Source of the DNA: Agelas oroides
Lineage: Eukaryota > Porifera > Demospongiae > Agelasida > Agelasidae
Direction of reading: 5' to 3'
DNA: 64,000 nucleotides
NCBI GenBank assembly: GCA_949130485.1
Contig: OX422192.1
Coordinates: 3,976,085 to 4,040,084 of the forward strand
Below, one piece after another: positions 21,465 through 35,238 of this stretch (position 1 is its first letter; every line of letters begins with the position of its first letter). The notes below the pieces were generated by a model. It saw only the letters and a list, made by a program, of their open reading frames with translations. It made no database searches and had not been told where the DNA came from. The position numbers and the translations under genes were made by a program.

Positions 21465-24188
21465 GTAAGTGGGTATATGTATTTGGGATACCATAGAAAC
21501 TGTTTACTAGGCGTATACAGCTATTAAGTGCATAACTTCAAATTTTAAATGCCTTCTTCCTTCCTGTCATTATACATGTATATTACTTACCGTATTGTCC
21601 TGCTCAGAACAGCTAAGGCAGCCTTAACTTATTGTTCGTGACATGGAAGCTTTTTCAGTGTTATTCTGACCGTTTTCTGTATCGCTTTTTTTTAGTGCTG
21701 ATTGTGAAGTAGGTATGTCCGAATTTCAGAAGGGATATCACCGAGTCCGAGAGCTGTGTTTTTCTGAGAGCAGAGGACAAGTAAAGCTCATGTCATTTCG
21801 AGAGACGATGACTGATCGTCTTTGGTGGTTTATGCGGAACACTCGCCGGCCTTGAAACCAAGATCTGATTGCTTTTCTGTGTACAGGAGGAGTTGAAGTT
21901 GTCATAACTAGGTGGCATTTGTGCTGTTAATGCTGTGCTTAGAAAGCCTTAATGTTTAAGTTAAGGACCACCCGAGTAATCCCCAATTTTTACATTATAG
22001 CAACCCTAAAAAGGATTGATGTTTCATGCCACCTGGTTTCTGTTAGACCATGACCTATAGTTGGGGCGAGCCTGAACGAGCCCCACACTAGCGGGACTGC
22101 ATTGTGGAAGTGTGTTTGTAACGTATGTGCTTGTTTCCTTGCGGCCATATACCGTAAATTTTAAATGAGGGAATTTATTTTTATGAAGATCAAACTCGAG
22201 GGTGAAGGGCTATGGCCAGAGTGCAGCATCAGTGACCCGCAGCGGAGACGACTGAAGTTGAAGCATGCATGGCAACTTACTTCTCGTTTGTTCTGCTAAA
22301 GATCATCAATGGCAGGTTGCTCATAGGCAGTACAAATATGGATCGTCATGACGGTGGTTGGGCAGGTCGCTTCAGGTAAGGGCCATGCATATTCAAACGG
22401 AACTCATAAACATCAGGAATCCAGCTCATGATTTCAACGTGAAGCTTAGTCTATCCATGTGTAGCCATAGTAGCTGCCCTGGCTGGAGAAATGTCACTGC
22501 ATGCAATTTGTGATACCTACCTTCGGTGACGACTTAGCTAGCTATTTGTGTATCAAGTTTGGCTTATAACTGCAAACATGTAGACAGTGACAAACCTGCT
22601 GTGTGCCATGACAAAATAGAACATCAGCTGTGTGCTGCTTGCTCAGGCTCGCTCCACGATGATGAATCATCTGACTAGTAATAATTGCTACAGGGGCTTA
22701 GCTCTCAGGCTATGTCTTCAGTTCCACATTGTACTGCTGCAAATGGCTTCTTTACACGAGTGCAGCTGCTGTTAATTAGAAGCCATGATAACAAATTGTT
22801 TTCATTTACAGAATCGGGAAACATTGCTGTTGTCATTGTTACAAACCCCATATTCATACTAACAAGAGTTCATGAGAGTTAAATTCACCATGTCATGGGT
22901 GTACAATTCATATCTAGATAGCCTGCCTTAACTGTTCTGAGCAGACTAGCACCCATCCCCGCACAAGCACCCATCCCCCAATATTGTGGTTTTTTGAGAT
23001 TCTCCATGTAACCGCCCACCATGCAAAATTCTGAAGTCACATACATAGCAGCGATCATTGTGATGCATGGACCAGTTTGTTGATGCACTTCAGCCGCCAC
23101 AACATCCAGTAGCAAAGTTTTGCATACACTCGTCCGTAGCCTCGTTTGCAGCCTTCCTCACTTGTAGAACAAAATTCTCATACTGCAAGCGACGAACATT
23201 GCGGAAGCTTGGCAGTGAGGCTACGGGTCGGTCCATGTTTTAGCACAATACAGCTTTCTCCACTGTCGGGCTGGCCTCGACGATGCATGGGAGAAGCGAC
23301 AATGCAGGTCAATTCGGTACCCCCTGGCAGCTAACTTCTTATCTGGGGTAGGCGCTTGCACGGGGATAGTTGAACCATTCATGCACCTCCTCCGTGCAAG
23401 CACCCACCCTCAACTTTGGCGCTTGAGCTGCGAGTGCCTATGGGCACTTGCCCAGGACACTACAGTAATTGGTGCGTCTGCTTGTTGCATGTAGCAATAA
23501 AATGTGAGTGCAGCACAAAGTCAAAATTGTCAAAGAGTTGATGAAGGTGCCACGCTCACTAGCACCCCGCACTCCCAAGCTAGCCTTGATGCTAAATCTT
23601 GTATAACAGCTATCTCCCTTCACAAGACACACAGCGAAATGGTCATTATCATTTCTCAGGGTCCTCCTCACATTAAAAAAAAAAACACCAATGGTAATAA
23701 TAATACTATGGGACCATACTCTCTTGTGTATAGAGTTACCTTCACAATGCTCTCATAATACACAGCACTTTCTTTGGCTCAGGTACCTGCAATATCGTAA
23801 ATAAACAGGTAATGAGTGCATACTGATAATAAGTGCAGCTCCTTGCCACTGCATACAACAGATACAAGCATCTATAGTTTTTAAAAAAGTAGTGCTAATA
23901 TGCAAGTTTAGCCATATTTTTCAGTGACAGAATTTGGGGCTAAGTCACCAATCATCAAACTGTCAAATTAAATTTTCTGTCAATTCGTGTGATAAGGTAT
24001 TCTAGTTCCTAACTTTGCAAACATGATGCACTCAGCCTGCAGATACTTATAGGCTGAAGATCTCTTGAACATTTGTATTACACAGTCAATTTGCTGAATG
24101 CTCAACAGATACAGGACTCTCCTCTATTATTAATAGAGCTCTACTAACTTCACACGTTCCCTTCTCCCTACTACGTATATCTCTTTAG
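21465..24188 (+). other. Intron of gene B between DEATH and NACHT exons
   Basis: About 2.7 kb. A degraded TAGCC-type hairpin lies at 23136-23215 (TAGCCTCGTTTGCAGCCTTC, then GGCAGTGAGGCTA). No other domain or RNA gene recognised. Confidence 0.5.
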
Positions 24189-25940
24189 ATCTCAGCATGA
24201 TACCTGGAACAACTCCTTCAGCAAGCAACTGTGACCATCCTGTTAGTAGGTATGCAGAGTACCTCAAAACAAAGTACGCTTGTAAAACACTACCTGAGGA
24301 TGAAAAAAGGCACTATGCATCCAAGAAAGGAACAAAGTATATAAACCTGGCTGTTGTTAGAAAATACAATATAGACAAATCAGAAATGGACAAATTTACT
24401 GAGGCCACCATACATGGCAATGTTGACGATATACTGAAGAAGAAACAATCACTGGAACTGAGTGAGGTGGGTCGACTGGAAGGAGGCTCCCTGGCTAGGT
24501 GTGTCCTAGTGCAGGGAGCTCCCGGGGTTGGAAAGACAACAATGGCATGGGAGCTGTGCAGACAGTGGGGAGAAGGCAAGCTGCTCCAAGAATACTCTCT
24601 ACTAGTTCTACTGAAGCTACGAGACAGTTGTGTGCAAAAGGCTACAGCTGTCACTGATCTGTTCTTTAATTCTGATCGCTACCTCCAGTCAGAGACAGCC
24701 AGAGAGGTCAGCCAGTGTCACGGGAATGGAACTGCATTCCTGTTAGAAGGTTATGATGAGCTTCCACAAGAGATGCAAGAGAACTCCATATTTGTTCGAG
24801 TTATCGATGGAGAGATCCTTCCAAAGGCTGGTGTCATTATCACAAGCCGTCCTTCAGCAAGTGATATCCTATTTAAGCACTGTTGTCGGCAAAGCTACCA
24901 GCATGTAGAAGTGCTAGGGTTCACAGAGGAACAAATAAACATCTATGTGAAGGAGAGCTTCAGTGCTGATGAACAGTACCAGCGTCAGTTTGAATCATAT
25001 CTTGCCTGCTACCCACATATTCGTGCGTTAATGTACATCCCATTGAACTGTTCAATTGTCATTGATGTGTATCGATCCAGCAAGGCAAGGGACAGCATTG
25101 TACCCAGGACCCAGACAGAACTGTACACTGTTCTCACCAGGATCCTACTCAGCAGGTATCTAACAGCTCATAAAGTACATGGAAAGGAGAGGAGGTGGAA
25201 CTTACAGAGTCTAGCAGATGTTCCCTTGGAGGTGGAGCAAAACCTTCTGAAACTTAGTGAACTGGCGTATCAAGGCATTGCTCAGCAGCAGTTGATCTTT
25301 CACACCATTCCTTCAGATCTCGAGACACTGGGACTCATGGATATGGAATATGATGAATTGGAATCAGTTTCGTACAACTTTCTTCATTTGACCATACAGG
25401 AATTTCTTGCTGCCTACTATGTATCAAAGCTAACACCATCTCAGCAAGCTCAAATGATAGATAAATCGATAGGAAAAGAACATTTAGTTATCGTGTTGCG
25501 TTTTTTTGCTGGATTAACAAAGTTTAATATTCAACATAGTTCTGATAGTTCCTTTTCTTCCCGACTTTTTAAGTTCCTTAAGGAGCTAGTGACGAGAACA
25601 CCAGCAAAGTGTCTTCGAACGTACTATAGCCAAAGTAGCAGTAAACTAGAGAGCTTGCGGTGGATGTTTGAAGCCCAAGATAAGCAGCTCCTCAGACAAG
25701 CACTTGGCACTGGAACACAAGACCTTAATCTTTCTTATCAGACACTAGCTCCATTTGACTGCTATGTTCTAGGCCATTGCATTGCTTACAGTGACTGCCA
25801 GTGGAAACTTACTCTTCGTCATTGCAAACTGGGAGAAGAGGGCATGAGGATGCTGGCCAAAGGGAGTGGTGACTGTCTCCACAATGCTCAGGAGGTGAAC
25901 CTCAATTTCAGTGATGTGAAGAATGGAGTTACACACCTGG
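24189..25940 (+). CDS. NACHT exon of NLR gene B (NTPase domain plus first LRR)
   Basis: A 1752-bp exon, acceptor ATCTCTTTAG, donor G/GTAATT, phase 1 to 1. Counting from the Met at 24197: residues 19-60 form the linker typical before NACHT (YLKTKY, KYINLAVV); Walker A GAPGVGKTT at 107-115; Walker B region FLLEGYDELP at 181-190; sensor TSRP at 216-219; LGFTEEQ at 240-246; a helical/winged-helix region follows to about 480. From about 510 the first LRR-like turns appear (LNLSYQTL, LTLRHCKLGEEGM). The domain binds and hydrolyses ATP/dATP and drives oligomerisation in the family. The first acidic Walker B residue is Glu184 where Asp is usual. The exon end matches the ends of the LRR exons. Confidence 0.9.
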
Positions 25941-27086
25941 GTAATTGACATGTGCTATCTGTTTGTGTTGTAGTTATGGTATTGCACTACATACAGGTGG
26001 GATAGTCCCTTTGACAGAAATCGTTCAAAGCAAGATTTTTTGCCTTGAAACTCCACAAATATTCTGAATGGTATTAGAGAATGGCTGCAGAAACATGAAG
26101 GTTCATTTTTAGGTTACCATAAGCCAAGGATTTTTGTTGTTGTAGTTATTTACGTGCTGAACTTCACAGTAGACTTGCATCAGATGTGAACAATGCCTTG
26201 TGGCGGAAAATTAAAACCATGTGTATCATATACATGAAGCAGCACTGAGACAGAGTAGACACACTTGACAGACTGCTATGATTTAGGAACTCCAGTGTGG
26301 ATCATTTTGCAGCCTATAAAATTCCCTCTTTTATCATTTACGTAATTTAGGCTATCATGTGTTATCCACTTTGGAGAATGCCTTTGAAACTTTGTGTCAC
26401 TAAAGGTACAATCCAATCTCCATGGTAAACTGTACAGGTGCAGTTTTACGTGGTCATCTACTACAGTAGCCTGACTAAAACAAGGTTTTATTAGTAACAG
26501 TGGAATATTGTGTTGGAGGAACATTGGGGATGACTAAAACAAGCAATGGATTATTTTGTTGAATGAACATTATGTATCCCAAATTTTCATGTTTGAAGCT
26601 CCTTGATTATACTCTGTGTAAAGTGGTGTTTTTATATCATGTCAAGTAATGGACATTATGGGAAGGGTGACTAACCACTACATCTTTTCAGCCTTGAAAG
26701 CATCTCACTAGTTATTCTGCTTGTTCAGATCCTAAGAGCCTAATGCTTTGGGACCAGAACTGAAGTTGTGTGCTGTGTAGCTATGGCAAAGCTCTTTATT
26801 TACTGTGTTGTCTAGAGTGTGATTGCACTTGAGAGCCACATGTCTGGGGAAACTGAAGTTGTACCATGTAGCTATGGCAAAGGTCTTTATTTACTGTGTC
26901 AGACAATCATGATTTCTAGAGTGTGATTGCACTTGAGAGCACAGACCAACATGACTGGGAAGCCCATATCTTGCTGGGTCGTTAATTATAATAGCCAAAT
27001 CATTGTCACCTTGTTAGGTTGTAAATTTACTGATCACTGCTTGCTACTCTGTTGGTTTAATATCCGAGTATCTTCCACTTGTTTGT

Positions 27087-27531
27087 TAGCCTCATCCCCA
27101 GGCTCTTTCTTGTAGATGGAAGACCCTGGTAACATTGGGGGTGTTTACTTCCACTACGTCATGATTCATGTGATTTACAGTGATCACACCCACTTTTTGA
27201 CAATTTTCATGTGATTTTTGCGAGGCCATGTGCACAAGTTTTCAAAACGTTTGGGGAGAAAGACAGAGAAAAGCAGCACAAAGCGTTTCAACACATCAGG
27301 TAAATCGTATATAAGACTGAGACATTCATGACTTACTAACCACGCAATCGCAGCATGAAGTCTACAAGTAGGTAAAGTTACGATCTTACTTTAATAAATG
27401 TCTAGCCTTACTAGCTGTCTTGGTCATCCTTTTCTCTGACGCCAGAAGTCAACGGTTTGAACCCCCACCCAATGTTACCAGGCTCTTTCCTCCCATGTGA
27501 GGAAGAGGAAATGAGTCTGGGAATGAAGCTA
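27087..27531. mobile_element. TAGCC-family MITE, copy 2
   Basis: Orthologous in position to copy 1 within the repeat unit: starts TAGCCTCATCCCCAGGCTCT, ends near GGGAATGAAGCTA, flanked by CTTGTTTGT on both sides. Present before this unit was duplicated. Confidence 0.8.
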
Positions 27532-28360
27532 CTTGTTTGTTTAGAGGAGATCACTATATTAAAGGAGATAGTCCTAATTTCACCATGAGAGAAGTTCTGT
27601 AGAACATACACTGATGTGTATTGGAGATGATTATTAGGAGGCAGGCCATGACCTTATATGATGTATCCACAGACAGTACCACCTATTGTCATTCCGTCAG
27701 CCATGCTTAGCATTTTTACCTCAATGCATGTTTAGCCTCAGGTGGTCAGTCTAAAGTACAGCCCTGGCCTGGCAAGACAATGCCTGATTACATGTCAGTA
27801 TTTACCAATTTGTGACGGGTGATTATGTAAGAAAGAGGATTGTCCCTAACGTCACTGTGTTACATGTCCTAAATTTGTTCTGTAGAGCCTGCACTGATAA
27901 TATACTGATAATAAAGAGGCTGACGTTTGCCTAAATACATTCACAAACAATACTAATCAGTCATTCCTGTCAGAGAAGTAAATGTGATGTGATTTCTTCA
28001 GCATTGAGTTTGACCTGAGTGTTCTGTTAACTTGGGACAGGAGTGCCTAATTACATGTCAGAATCTTTAGCTGGGTTTCTGTTCCTGACTAATCTCCCTC
28101 CACTGTTGTATAATGCTATTCCACCTGCCATTGTGCTGCTCCAGGGTTGGTTTCTGTCTGCATGCATGAAATAGAAAGACAAAATAGCTAAAGAGACAAA
28201 TGTCTGCTAGTATGACACACTGGTCAGGCTCACTATTGTGTAGTTTGTGTAGTTAGTCATGAACCCAGTAAAGTAAATCTTGATAACTGGCATATTTTCA
28301 AACCACACTATTATCCTGTCTGAATGAGATCAATAGGAACCACCTGCAAGTACCACTTGA

Positions 28361-28956
28361 GTCTGAGAGGCTAAAGGAATCAGGGGGGCTATAACGGCCC
28401 CTGCTACTGCTTAACACCTGTAAGAAATATGCTCGTGAGGTAGATGTGAAGAAATTGCTAATAGCTTGCCTGTAGTGACATGGGAATGTGATCATCAGTG
28501 TTTGGTTCACACTATATAGGCCTGTCTCAATTAATATAGGTGACATTACTGATTAGACACTAGCCTAGTAATGATGTGGTATTTGTGATTACACACTTTG
28601 TCTGTGTCCTGTTTAACCATTGTGTGTGATGGTGGATGAAGTTTCATTAATATTCTGAGTCTGAGAGGCTAAAGGAATCAGGGGGGCTATAACGGCCCCT
28701 GCTACTGCTTAACACCTGTAAGAAATATGCTCGTGAGGTAGATGTGAAGAAATTGCTAATAGCTTGCCTGTGGTGACATGGGAATGTGATCATCAGTGTT
28801 TGGTTCACACTATATAGGCCTGTCTCAATTAATATAGGTGACATTACTGATTAGACACTAGCCTAGTAATGATGTGGTATTTGTGATTACACACTTTGTC
28901 TGTGTCCTGTTTAACCATTGTGTGTGATGGTGGATGAAGTTTCATTAATATTCTGA
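28361..28956. repeat. 298-bp tandem duplication
   Basis: Two almost identical copies (28361-28658, 28659-28956), each beginning GTCTGAGAGGCTAAAGGAAT. The other units have a single copy. The junction joins an ATTCTGAGTC and a TTGAGTCTGAG context, so a 5-6 bp microhomology (GAGTC) may have mediated it. Confidence 0.85.
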
Positions 28957-30294
28957 GTCAGGTTACTGATGTGGCTTCCCTGAAGACTAGTAGTACCCAC
29001 TATAGCAGTGTTTGAATTAGAACAATTGTCACTGTAGAAGATGAGTGTCAGAGATGTGTGTGTGTGTTCCACTGGAGTCTTCCATCTTACACATGTGTGT
29101 AAGGATGCTCAGAAACCTGACAGACGTATTGCCTAGCTTGAATAATAACTGAGTTGACTACAACAGCAGCTGTATTCAGGTGCCGTGTGGCCACCAGGCT
29201 TGGTCTGTCAGAGTCTCTCTCTATGCTGGGGTGGTGATGTGCTGACCTTGACGGGTGTTGCTGGTGGTGGTTTGTTATAGCAGTGGTAACAGATGCTGTG
29301 GTACTAAGTGTCAGAGCTGGTAACTGTTCTGGTTAGTGGCATGTCATGTTGTCCAGTGTGAACATGGAGACACCACACAATGTAGAACATGCTTGTAAAT
29401 GTATGACTGTGGTAGTGTGTGTTCCTAATAGCTACCTGTAACCCTAACCATTTGGCCTCCCACTATGCCACTGTATGCCAGAACGTGGGCTCTGACTATC
29501 CCCACCTGCATGAGTGTGTACTTAGTGCACTGTTTTATGTAAGGTCTTGTACGGTCTTCTACTGTCTTATCTTAATATCTATTCATCTGTGGTTCCCATA
29601 ATCAGCAGGAAGAAAAAAAGGAAAAGACCAGTTGGTGCCATGTGCTTACTCAAGACCACCTTTGCTTATGGACACTTCCTGGGTATTGAATGTGTCTGGT
29701 ACAAGTATCAGTCCTTGTAACTTAGAATGACCAACCAAAACGTTGGAATCCCAGATTTGTCTACTTGCCTTCATTGTAGGCTGTGACCTCTACATGACCT
29801 TCATTCTGTCAGTTTGTGCATGAACTGCCTCAACAGTGAGCACCGTAATCTCTCAAAAATACGTCCATGGGCATGAACTTAAGTGGCTTCCCAAAGAGGG
29901 GGCTTGGTCGTATTTTCGAGAGTTTGGACATTTCTCTCGAAAATGTGCCCATCGCAGACACCCTCCCAGCTGTAACCGGATGTGTAATGTAATATGTGCA
30001 TCAAGAATAACCAGTAACAGCAATAGTAATCATGTCTACAAAACAGTGTGTACTCCTCGTTTGGGAGAATTAAGAACTGAAGACTCGAAGAGAACTTGAT
30101 AATGATCATAATCGGTTTGCTGTCACTGTTATTAAACATGCCTGTGGAGATTTCAAGAATTTTGTGGTGCTTTCTTGAGTGTTTGGACTTGGGAAGGCAT
30201 ATGAGCTCCTCAAACCACAGGGAACAAGGACCATAGAGTAATTTCTCATGAGTTCGGGGTGGTTCAACCCTATCGAACCTCCTCGAACCACTGA

Positions 30295-32674
30295 GCTCCA
30301 GAGGGAACAGGGATCGTAGGGCTAGCTGCAACAGCTGTAAAATAAAATAAAACATTCAGGGAAAGACTTTGAAGTACCATGTACCTAAATGTTTACCGGA
30401 AAGCCATCCTATGTTCGAAACTGATGCAGATGTTTTGGAGGAATTACTTGTTTTGATACTGTCTGACATACATTTAAACATTAATATCACAATTTTTTGG
30501 GCACACTCCTGGTTCTGATGGGTGGACATATTTTTGGGAGGTAAGCACCCTATACAACACCTTTGCTCAAAAAGTAGGTAGGCATATTTTCAAGAGATTA
30601 CAGTACCTTAGAGTTGAAACCTGTACCCACTCTCAATTGCACAGTTGGCAGACATGACTGCCATTGATACACAAAGCTGTGCTATGGCCTGAGGATCGAC
30701 AATGTGCCAATAACCCAGACTACGTGGCATTTCTACCTGATGTATACCTGTTTATAATTGTAGAAGTTTCCAGTTACATGAGTGTGAGGTACTGAGTCCT
30801 CTGCACCTCAATGACACTTTCAAAGTGTGTCCTGGATGATATTCTGGTAGTGCATTGTCCCATTCATTAGTTGCATGCTCTGAAATGCTAGTCAGAGTCT
30901 TGCAACATGTTTTGCACATTTATGACCTATCATATTATGAGATTACATTAATTAGCTTGGATATGACACTTGAGACAATGAGAGTATTACAGATAGTAAT
31001 GGAGTGAGTTCAGTGTTGAGATTTCAAGAAGCTCTTTATTTACTGTGTCACATAATCATGATTTCTTGAGTGTGCACTTGAGAGCACAGACCAACATGTC
31101 TGGGGAACCCATACCTTGCTTGGTCGTTAATTATAATAGCCAAATCATTGTCACCTTGTTGGGTTGTGAATTTGCAGATCACTGCTTGCTACTCTGCTGG
31201 TCTAATATCTGAGTATCTTCCACTTGTTTGTTTAGAGGTGATCACTATATCAAAGGAATAGTCCTAATTTCACCATGAGAGAAGTTCTGTAGAACATGTG
31301 CTGATATGCATTGGGGATGATTATTAGGAGGCAGGCCATGGCCTTAGAATTTGATAGTTCTTTCAAAGTGTGTCCTGGATGACATTCTGGTAGGGCATTG
31401 TCCCATTCATTAGTTGCATGCTCTGAAATGCTAGTCAGAGTCTTGCAACATGTTTTGCACATTCATATAATGAGATTACATTGCCAGAATTAATTAGCTT
31501 GGATATGGAACTTGAAACAATGAGAGTATTACAGATAGTAATGGAGTGAGTCCAGTGTTGAGATTTCAGTGAGTGCATTAGGAGGAACATTGATCACTGT
31601 GTGTGCATGTTCATTGTTACAACCTTCCTTGTTGTTGGGACATGTCCTCATTGTGTCAGGTGACTTTACTGTCACTTCCATAATGACTGTTGTGTTGTGT
31701 CCTGCTACAGCATCTGCCCTGAGGGGGAACACTGTCCTCACTGAGCTGAGACTAAGGGAGTGTCATATTGATGCTGAGGGAACATCTCACCTGGTGCAGG
31801 CACTATGTGACATTACCACACTGAGGGCACTGGACTTGAGTGGGAACACTGTTGACTCACGGGGTGCTACACACCTTGGTAAGTTGAGTGGTGGGGTCTG
31901 GGGTTATGGGCTCACTTGTAACATCAGACGGTGTCAGTGTGCTACATCCAACAGAGAGGTGTGTACTGTCCAAAATGTGTTCACAATATCTTGGTATCAG
32001 TAGGTGAACTAGTTGAATGTCAAACCCAGTGTGTTAGTTAGGCAAACAGATGCAGGCTCAGAAATACCATACCTGCCTACCATACATGTCACCATGGATA
32101 CAGAAACTCAAATGACATTAAAACTGGACTAGATCATGGCTGAGGTAGTAGTTTCATGATTAACATGTGATTCTTTATTGGATATACAACCTAGACGAGG
32201 AGTATTAACACAGACATACTCCGCTAGATAGTTTACGTACCTGTAGTGTTGCAGAGGGCTCTAGCTGAGTTTATTGCAGTTTTACGTGGTCTTCTACTAC
32301 AGTATAGTCTGACTAAAAACAAGGTTCTATTAGTAACAATGGAATATTGTGTTGAATGAACATTGTGTATGGGAAGGGTGACTGTTCACTGATTATTCTG
32401 CTTGTTCAGAACCCAAGAGCCTAAAGCTTTAGGGCCAGAACTGAAGTTGTACCATGTAGCTATGGTAGAGCTGTTTATTTACTGTGTCAGATAATCATGA
32501 TTTCTAGAGTGTGATTGCACTTGAGAGCACAGACCAACATGACTGGGGAGCCCATATCTTGCTGGGTCGTTAATTATAATAGCCAAATCATTGTCACCTT
32601 GTTAGGTTGTGAATTTGCAGATTACTGCTTGATACTCTGTTGGTTTAATATCCGAGTATCTTCCACTTGTTTGT
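30295..32674 (+). repeat. Segment nearly identical to window positions 1-2345
   Basis: From GAGCTCCAGAGGGAACAGGG onward the two segments match base for base over long stretches, with few substitutions and one ~32-bp indel just after the LRR exon. This is far closer than the other units are to each other. It includes LRR exons A1 and B1. Confidence 0.85.
31711..31878 (+). CDS. LRR exon B1 of NLR gene B
   Basis: 168 bp, phase 1-1, CCTGCTACAG acceptor, G/GTAAGT donor. Two 28-residue LRRs with LTELRLRECHIDAEG and LRALDLSGNTVDSRG. Only three bases differ from A1; the V/A and W/G replacements fall on or beside the second beta-strand. It splices in frame after the NACHT exon (G plus CA gives an alanine codon). 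Confidence 0.85.
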
Positions 32675-33128
32675 TAGCCTCATCCCCAGGCTCTTTCATG
32701 TAGATGGAAGAGCCTGGTAACATTGGGGGTGTTTACTTCCACTACGTCATGATTCATGTGATTTACAGTGATCACACCCACTTTTTGACAATTTGCATGT
32801 GATTTTTGCGAGACCATGTGCACAAGTTTTCAAAACGTTTGGGGAGGAAGACAGAGAAAAGCAGCACAAAGCGTTTCAACACATCAGGTAAATCGTATAT
32901 AAGACTGAGACATTCATGACTTGCTAACCACGCAATCGCAGCATGAAGTCTACAAGTAGGTAAAGTTACGATCTTACTTTAATATATAGATAAATGTCTA
33001 GCCTTACTAGCTGTCTTGGTCATCTTTTCTCTGAGCCGCCGGAAGTCAACGGTTTGAACCCCCACCCAATGTTACCAGGCTCTTTCCTCTCATGTGAGGA
33101 AGAGGAAATGAGCCTGGGAATGAGGCTA
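32675..33128. mobile_element. TAGCC-family MITE, copy 3
   Basis: Same unit position and same CTTGTTTGT flanks (right copy 33129-33137) as copies 1, 2, 4 and 5; starts TAGCCTCATCCCCAGGCTCT and ends GGGAATGAGGCTA. Confidence 0.8.
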
Positions 33129-35238
33129 CTTGTTTGTTTAGAGGAGATCACTATATCAAAGGAGATACTCCTAATTTCACCATGAGAGAAGTTCTGTAGA
33201 ACATACACTGATGTATATTGGAGATGATTATTAGGAGGCAGCCCATGACCTTAACTTTGATGTGTCCACAAACAGTACCACCTGTTGTCATTCCGTCAGC
33301 CATGCTTAGCATTTTTACCTCAATGTTTAGCCTCAGGTGGTCAGTCTAAAGTACAGCCCTGGCCTGGCAAAACAATGCCCTATTACATGTCAGTATTTAC
33401 CAATTTGTGACAGGTGATTATGTAAGAAAGAGGATTGTCCTAACGTCACTGTTTTACATGTCCTAAATTTGTTCTGTAGAGCCTGCACTGATAATATACT
33501 GATAATAAAGAGGTTGGCCATGGCCTAAATGCATTCACATGCAGTACTAATCAGTCATTCCTGTCAGCGAAGTAAATGTGATGTGATTTCTTCAGCATTG
33601 AGTCTGGCCCAAGTGTTCTGTTAACTTGGGACAGGAGTGCCTAATTACATGTCAGAGTCAGTAGCTGGGTTTCTGTTCCTGACTAATCTCCCTCCATTGT
33701 TGTATAATGCTGTTCAACCTGCCATTAGGCTTCTCCAGGGTTGGTTTCTGTCTGCATGCATGAAATAGAAAGACAAAATAACTAAAGAGACAAATGTCTG
33801 CTACTATGACACACTGGTCAGGCCCGCTATTGTGTAGTTTGTGTAGGTAGTCATGAACCCAGTAAAGTAAATCTTGATAACTGGCATGTTTTCAAACCAC
33901 ACTATTATCCTGTCTGAATGAGATCAATAGGAACCACCTGCAAGTACCACTTGAGTCTGAGAGGCTAAAGGAAGTCATTCTAACGGCCACTGCTACTGCT
34001 TACCACCTGTAAGAAATATGCTCGTGAGGTAGATGTGAAGAAATTGCTAATAGCTTGCTTGTAGTGACACGGCAATGTGATCATCAGTGTTTGGTTCACA
34101 CTATATAGGCCTGTCTCAATTAATATAGGTGACCTTATTGATTACACACTAGCCTAGTAATGATGTGGTATTTGTGATTAAACACTTTGTGTGTGTCCTG
34201 TTTAACCATTGTGTGTGATGGTGGATGAAATTTCCTGAGTCAGGTGACTGATGTGGCTTCCCTGAAGATTAGTAGTACCCACTATAGCAGTGTTTGAATT
34301 AGAACAATTGTCATTGTATATAGAAGATGAGTGTCAGAGATGTGTGTGTGTTCCACTGGAGTCTTCCATCTTACACATGTGTAAGGATTCTCATAAACCT
34401 GACAGACGTATTGCCTAGCTGGAATAATCACTGAGTTGACTACAACAGCAGATATATTGTGCCGTGTGGCCACCAGGCTTGGTCTGTCAGAGTCTCTCTC
34501 TGCGCTGGGGTGGTGATGTGCTGACCTTGACAGGTGTTGCTAGTGGTGGTTTGTTATAGCAGTGGTAGCAGATGCTGTGGCACTAAGTGTCAAGGCTGGT
34601 AACTGTTCTGGTTAGTGGCATGTCATGTTGTCCATGGAGTGTGAACATGGGGACACCACACAATGTAGAACATGCTTAATTGGAAGTGTATGACTGTGGT
34701 AGTGTGTGTTCCTAATAGCTACATGTAACCCTAACCATTTGGCCTCCCACTATGCCACTGTATGCCAAGACTTGGGCTCTGACTATCCCCACCTGCATGA
34801 GTGTGTACTTAGTGCACTGTTTTATGTAAGGTCTTCTACTGTCTTAGCTTAATATATATTTTCATCTGACCTCCTGTAAATTAGCAGGAGAAAAAAAGGA
34901 AAAAGACCAGTTGGTGCCATGTGCTTACTCAAGACCACATTTGCTTGTAGACGTATCTTGAGTATTAAATGTGTCTGCTACAAGTATCAGTCCTTGTAAC
35001 TTAGACTGACCAACCAAAATGTTGGAATCCCAGATTTGTCTACTTACCTTCACTGTAGGCTGTGACCTCTACATGACCTTCATTCTGTCAGTTTGTGCAT
35101 GAACTGCCTCAACAGTGAGCACTGTAATCTCTCGAAAATACGTCCATGGGCATGAGCTTAAGTGGCTCCCCAAAGAGGGGGCTTGGTCGTATTTTTGAGA
35201 GTTTGGATATTTCTCTCAAAAATGTGCCCACTGCAGAC

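Larger units (their letters stand above)
25941..31710 (+). other. Intron of gene B between NACHT and first LRR exon
   Basis: From about 26440 this is paralogous to the introns that follow each LRR exon, so the repeat unit begins within this intron. It contains a TAGCC MITE (27087-27531) and a 298-bp tandem duplication (28361-28956). From 30295 on it is nearly identical to the start of the window. No LRR exon between 26 and 31.7 kb. Confidence 0.6.

Noticed and set aside
24313-24654. Minus-strand 113-codon frame
   Set aside because: Antisense shadow of the NACHT exon.
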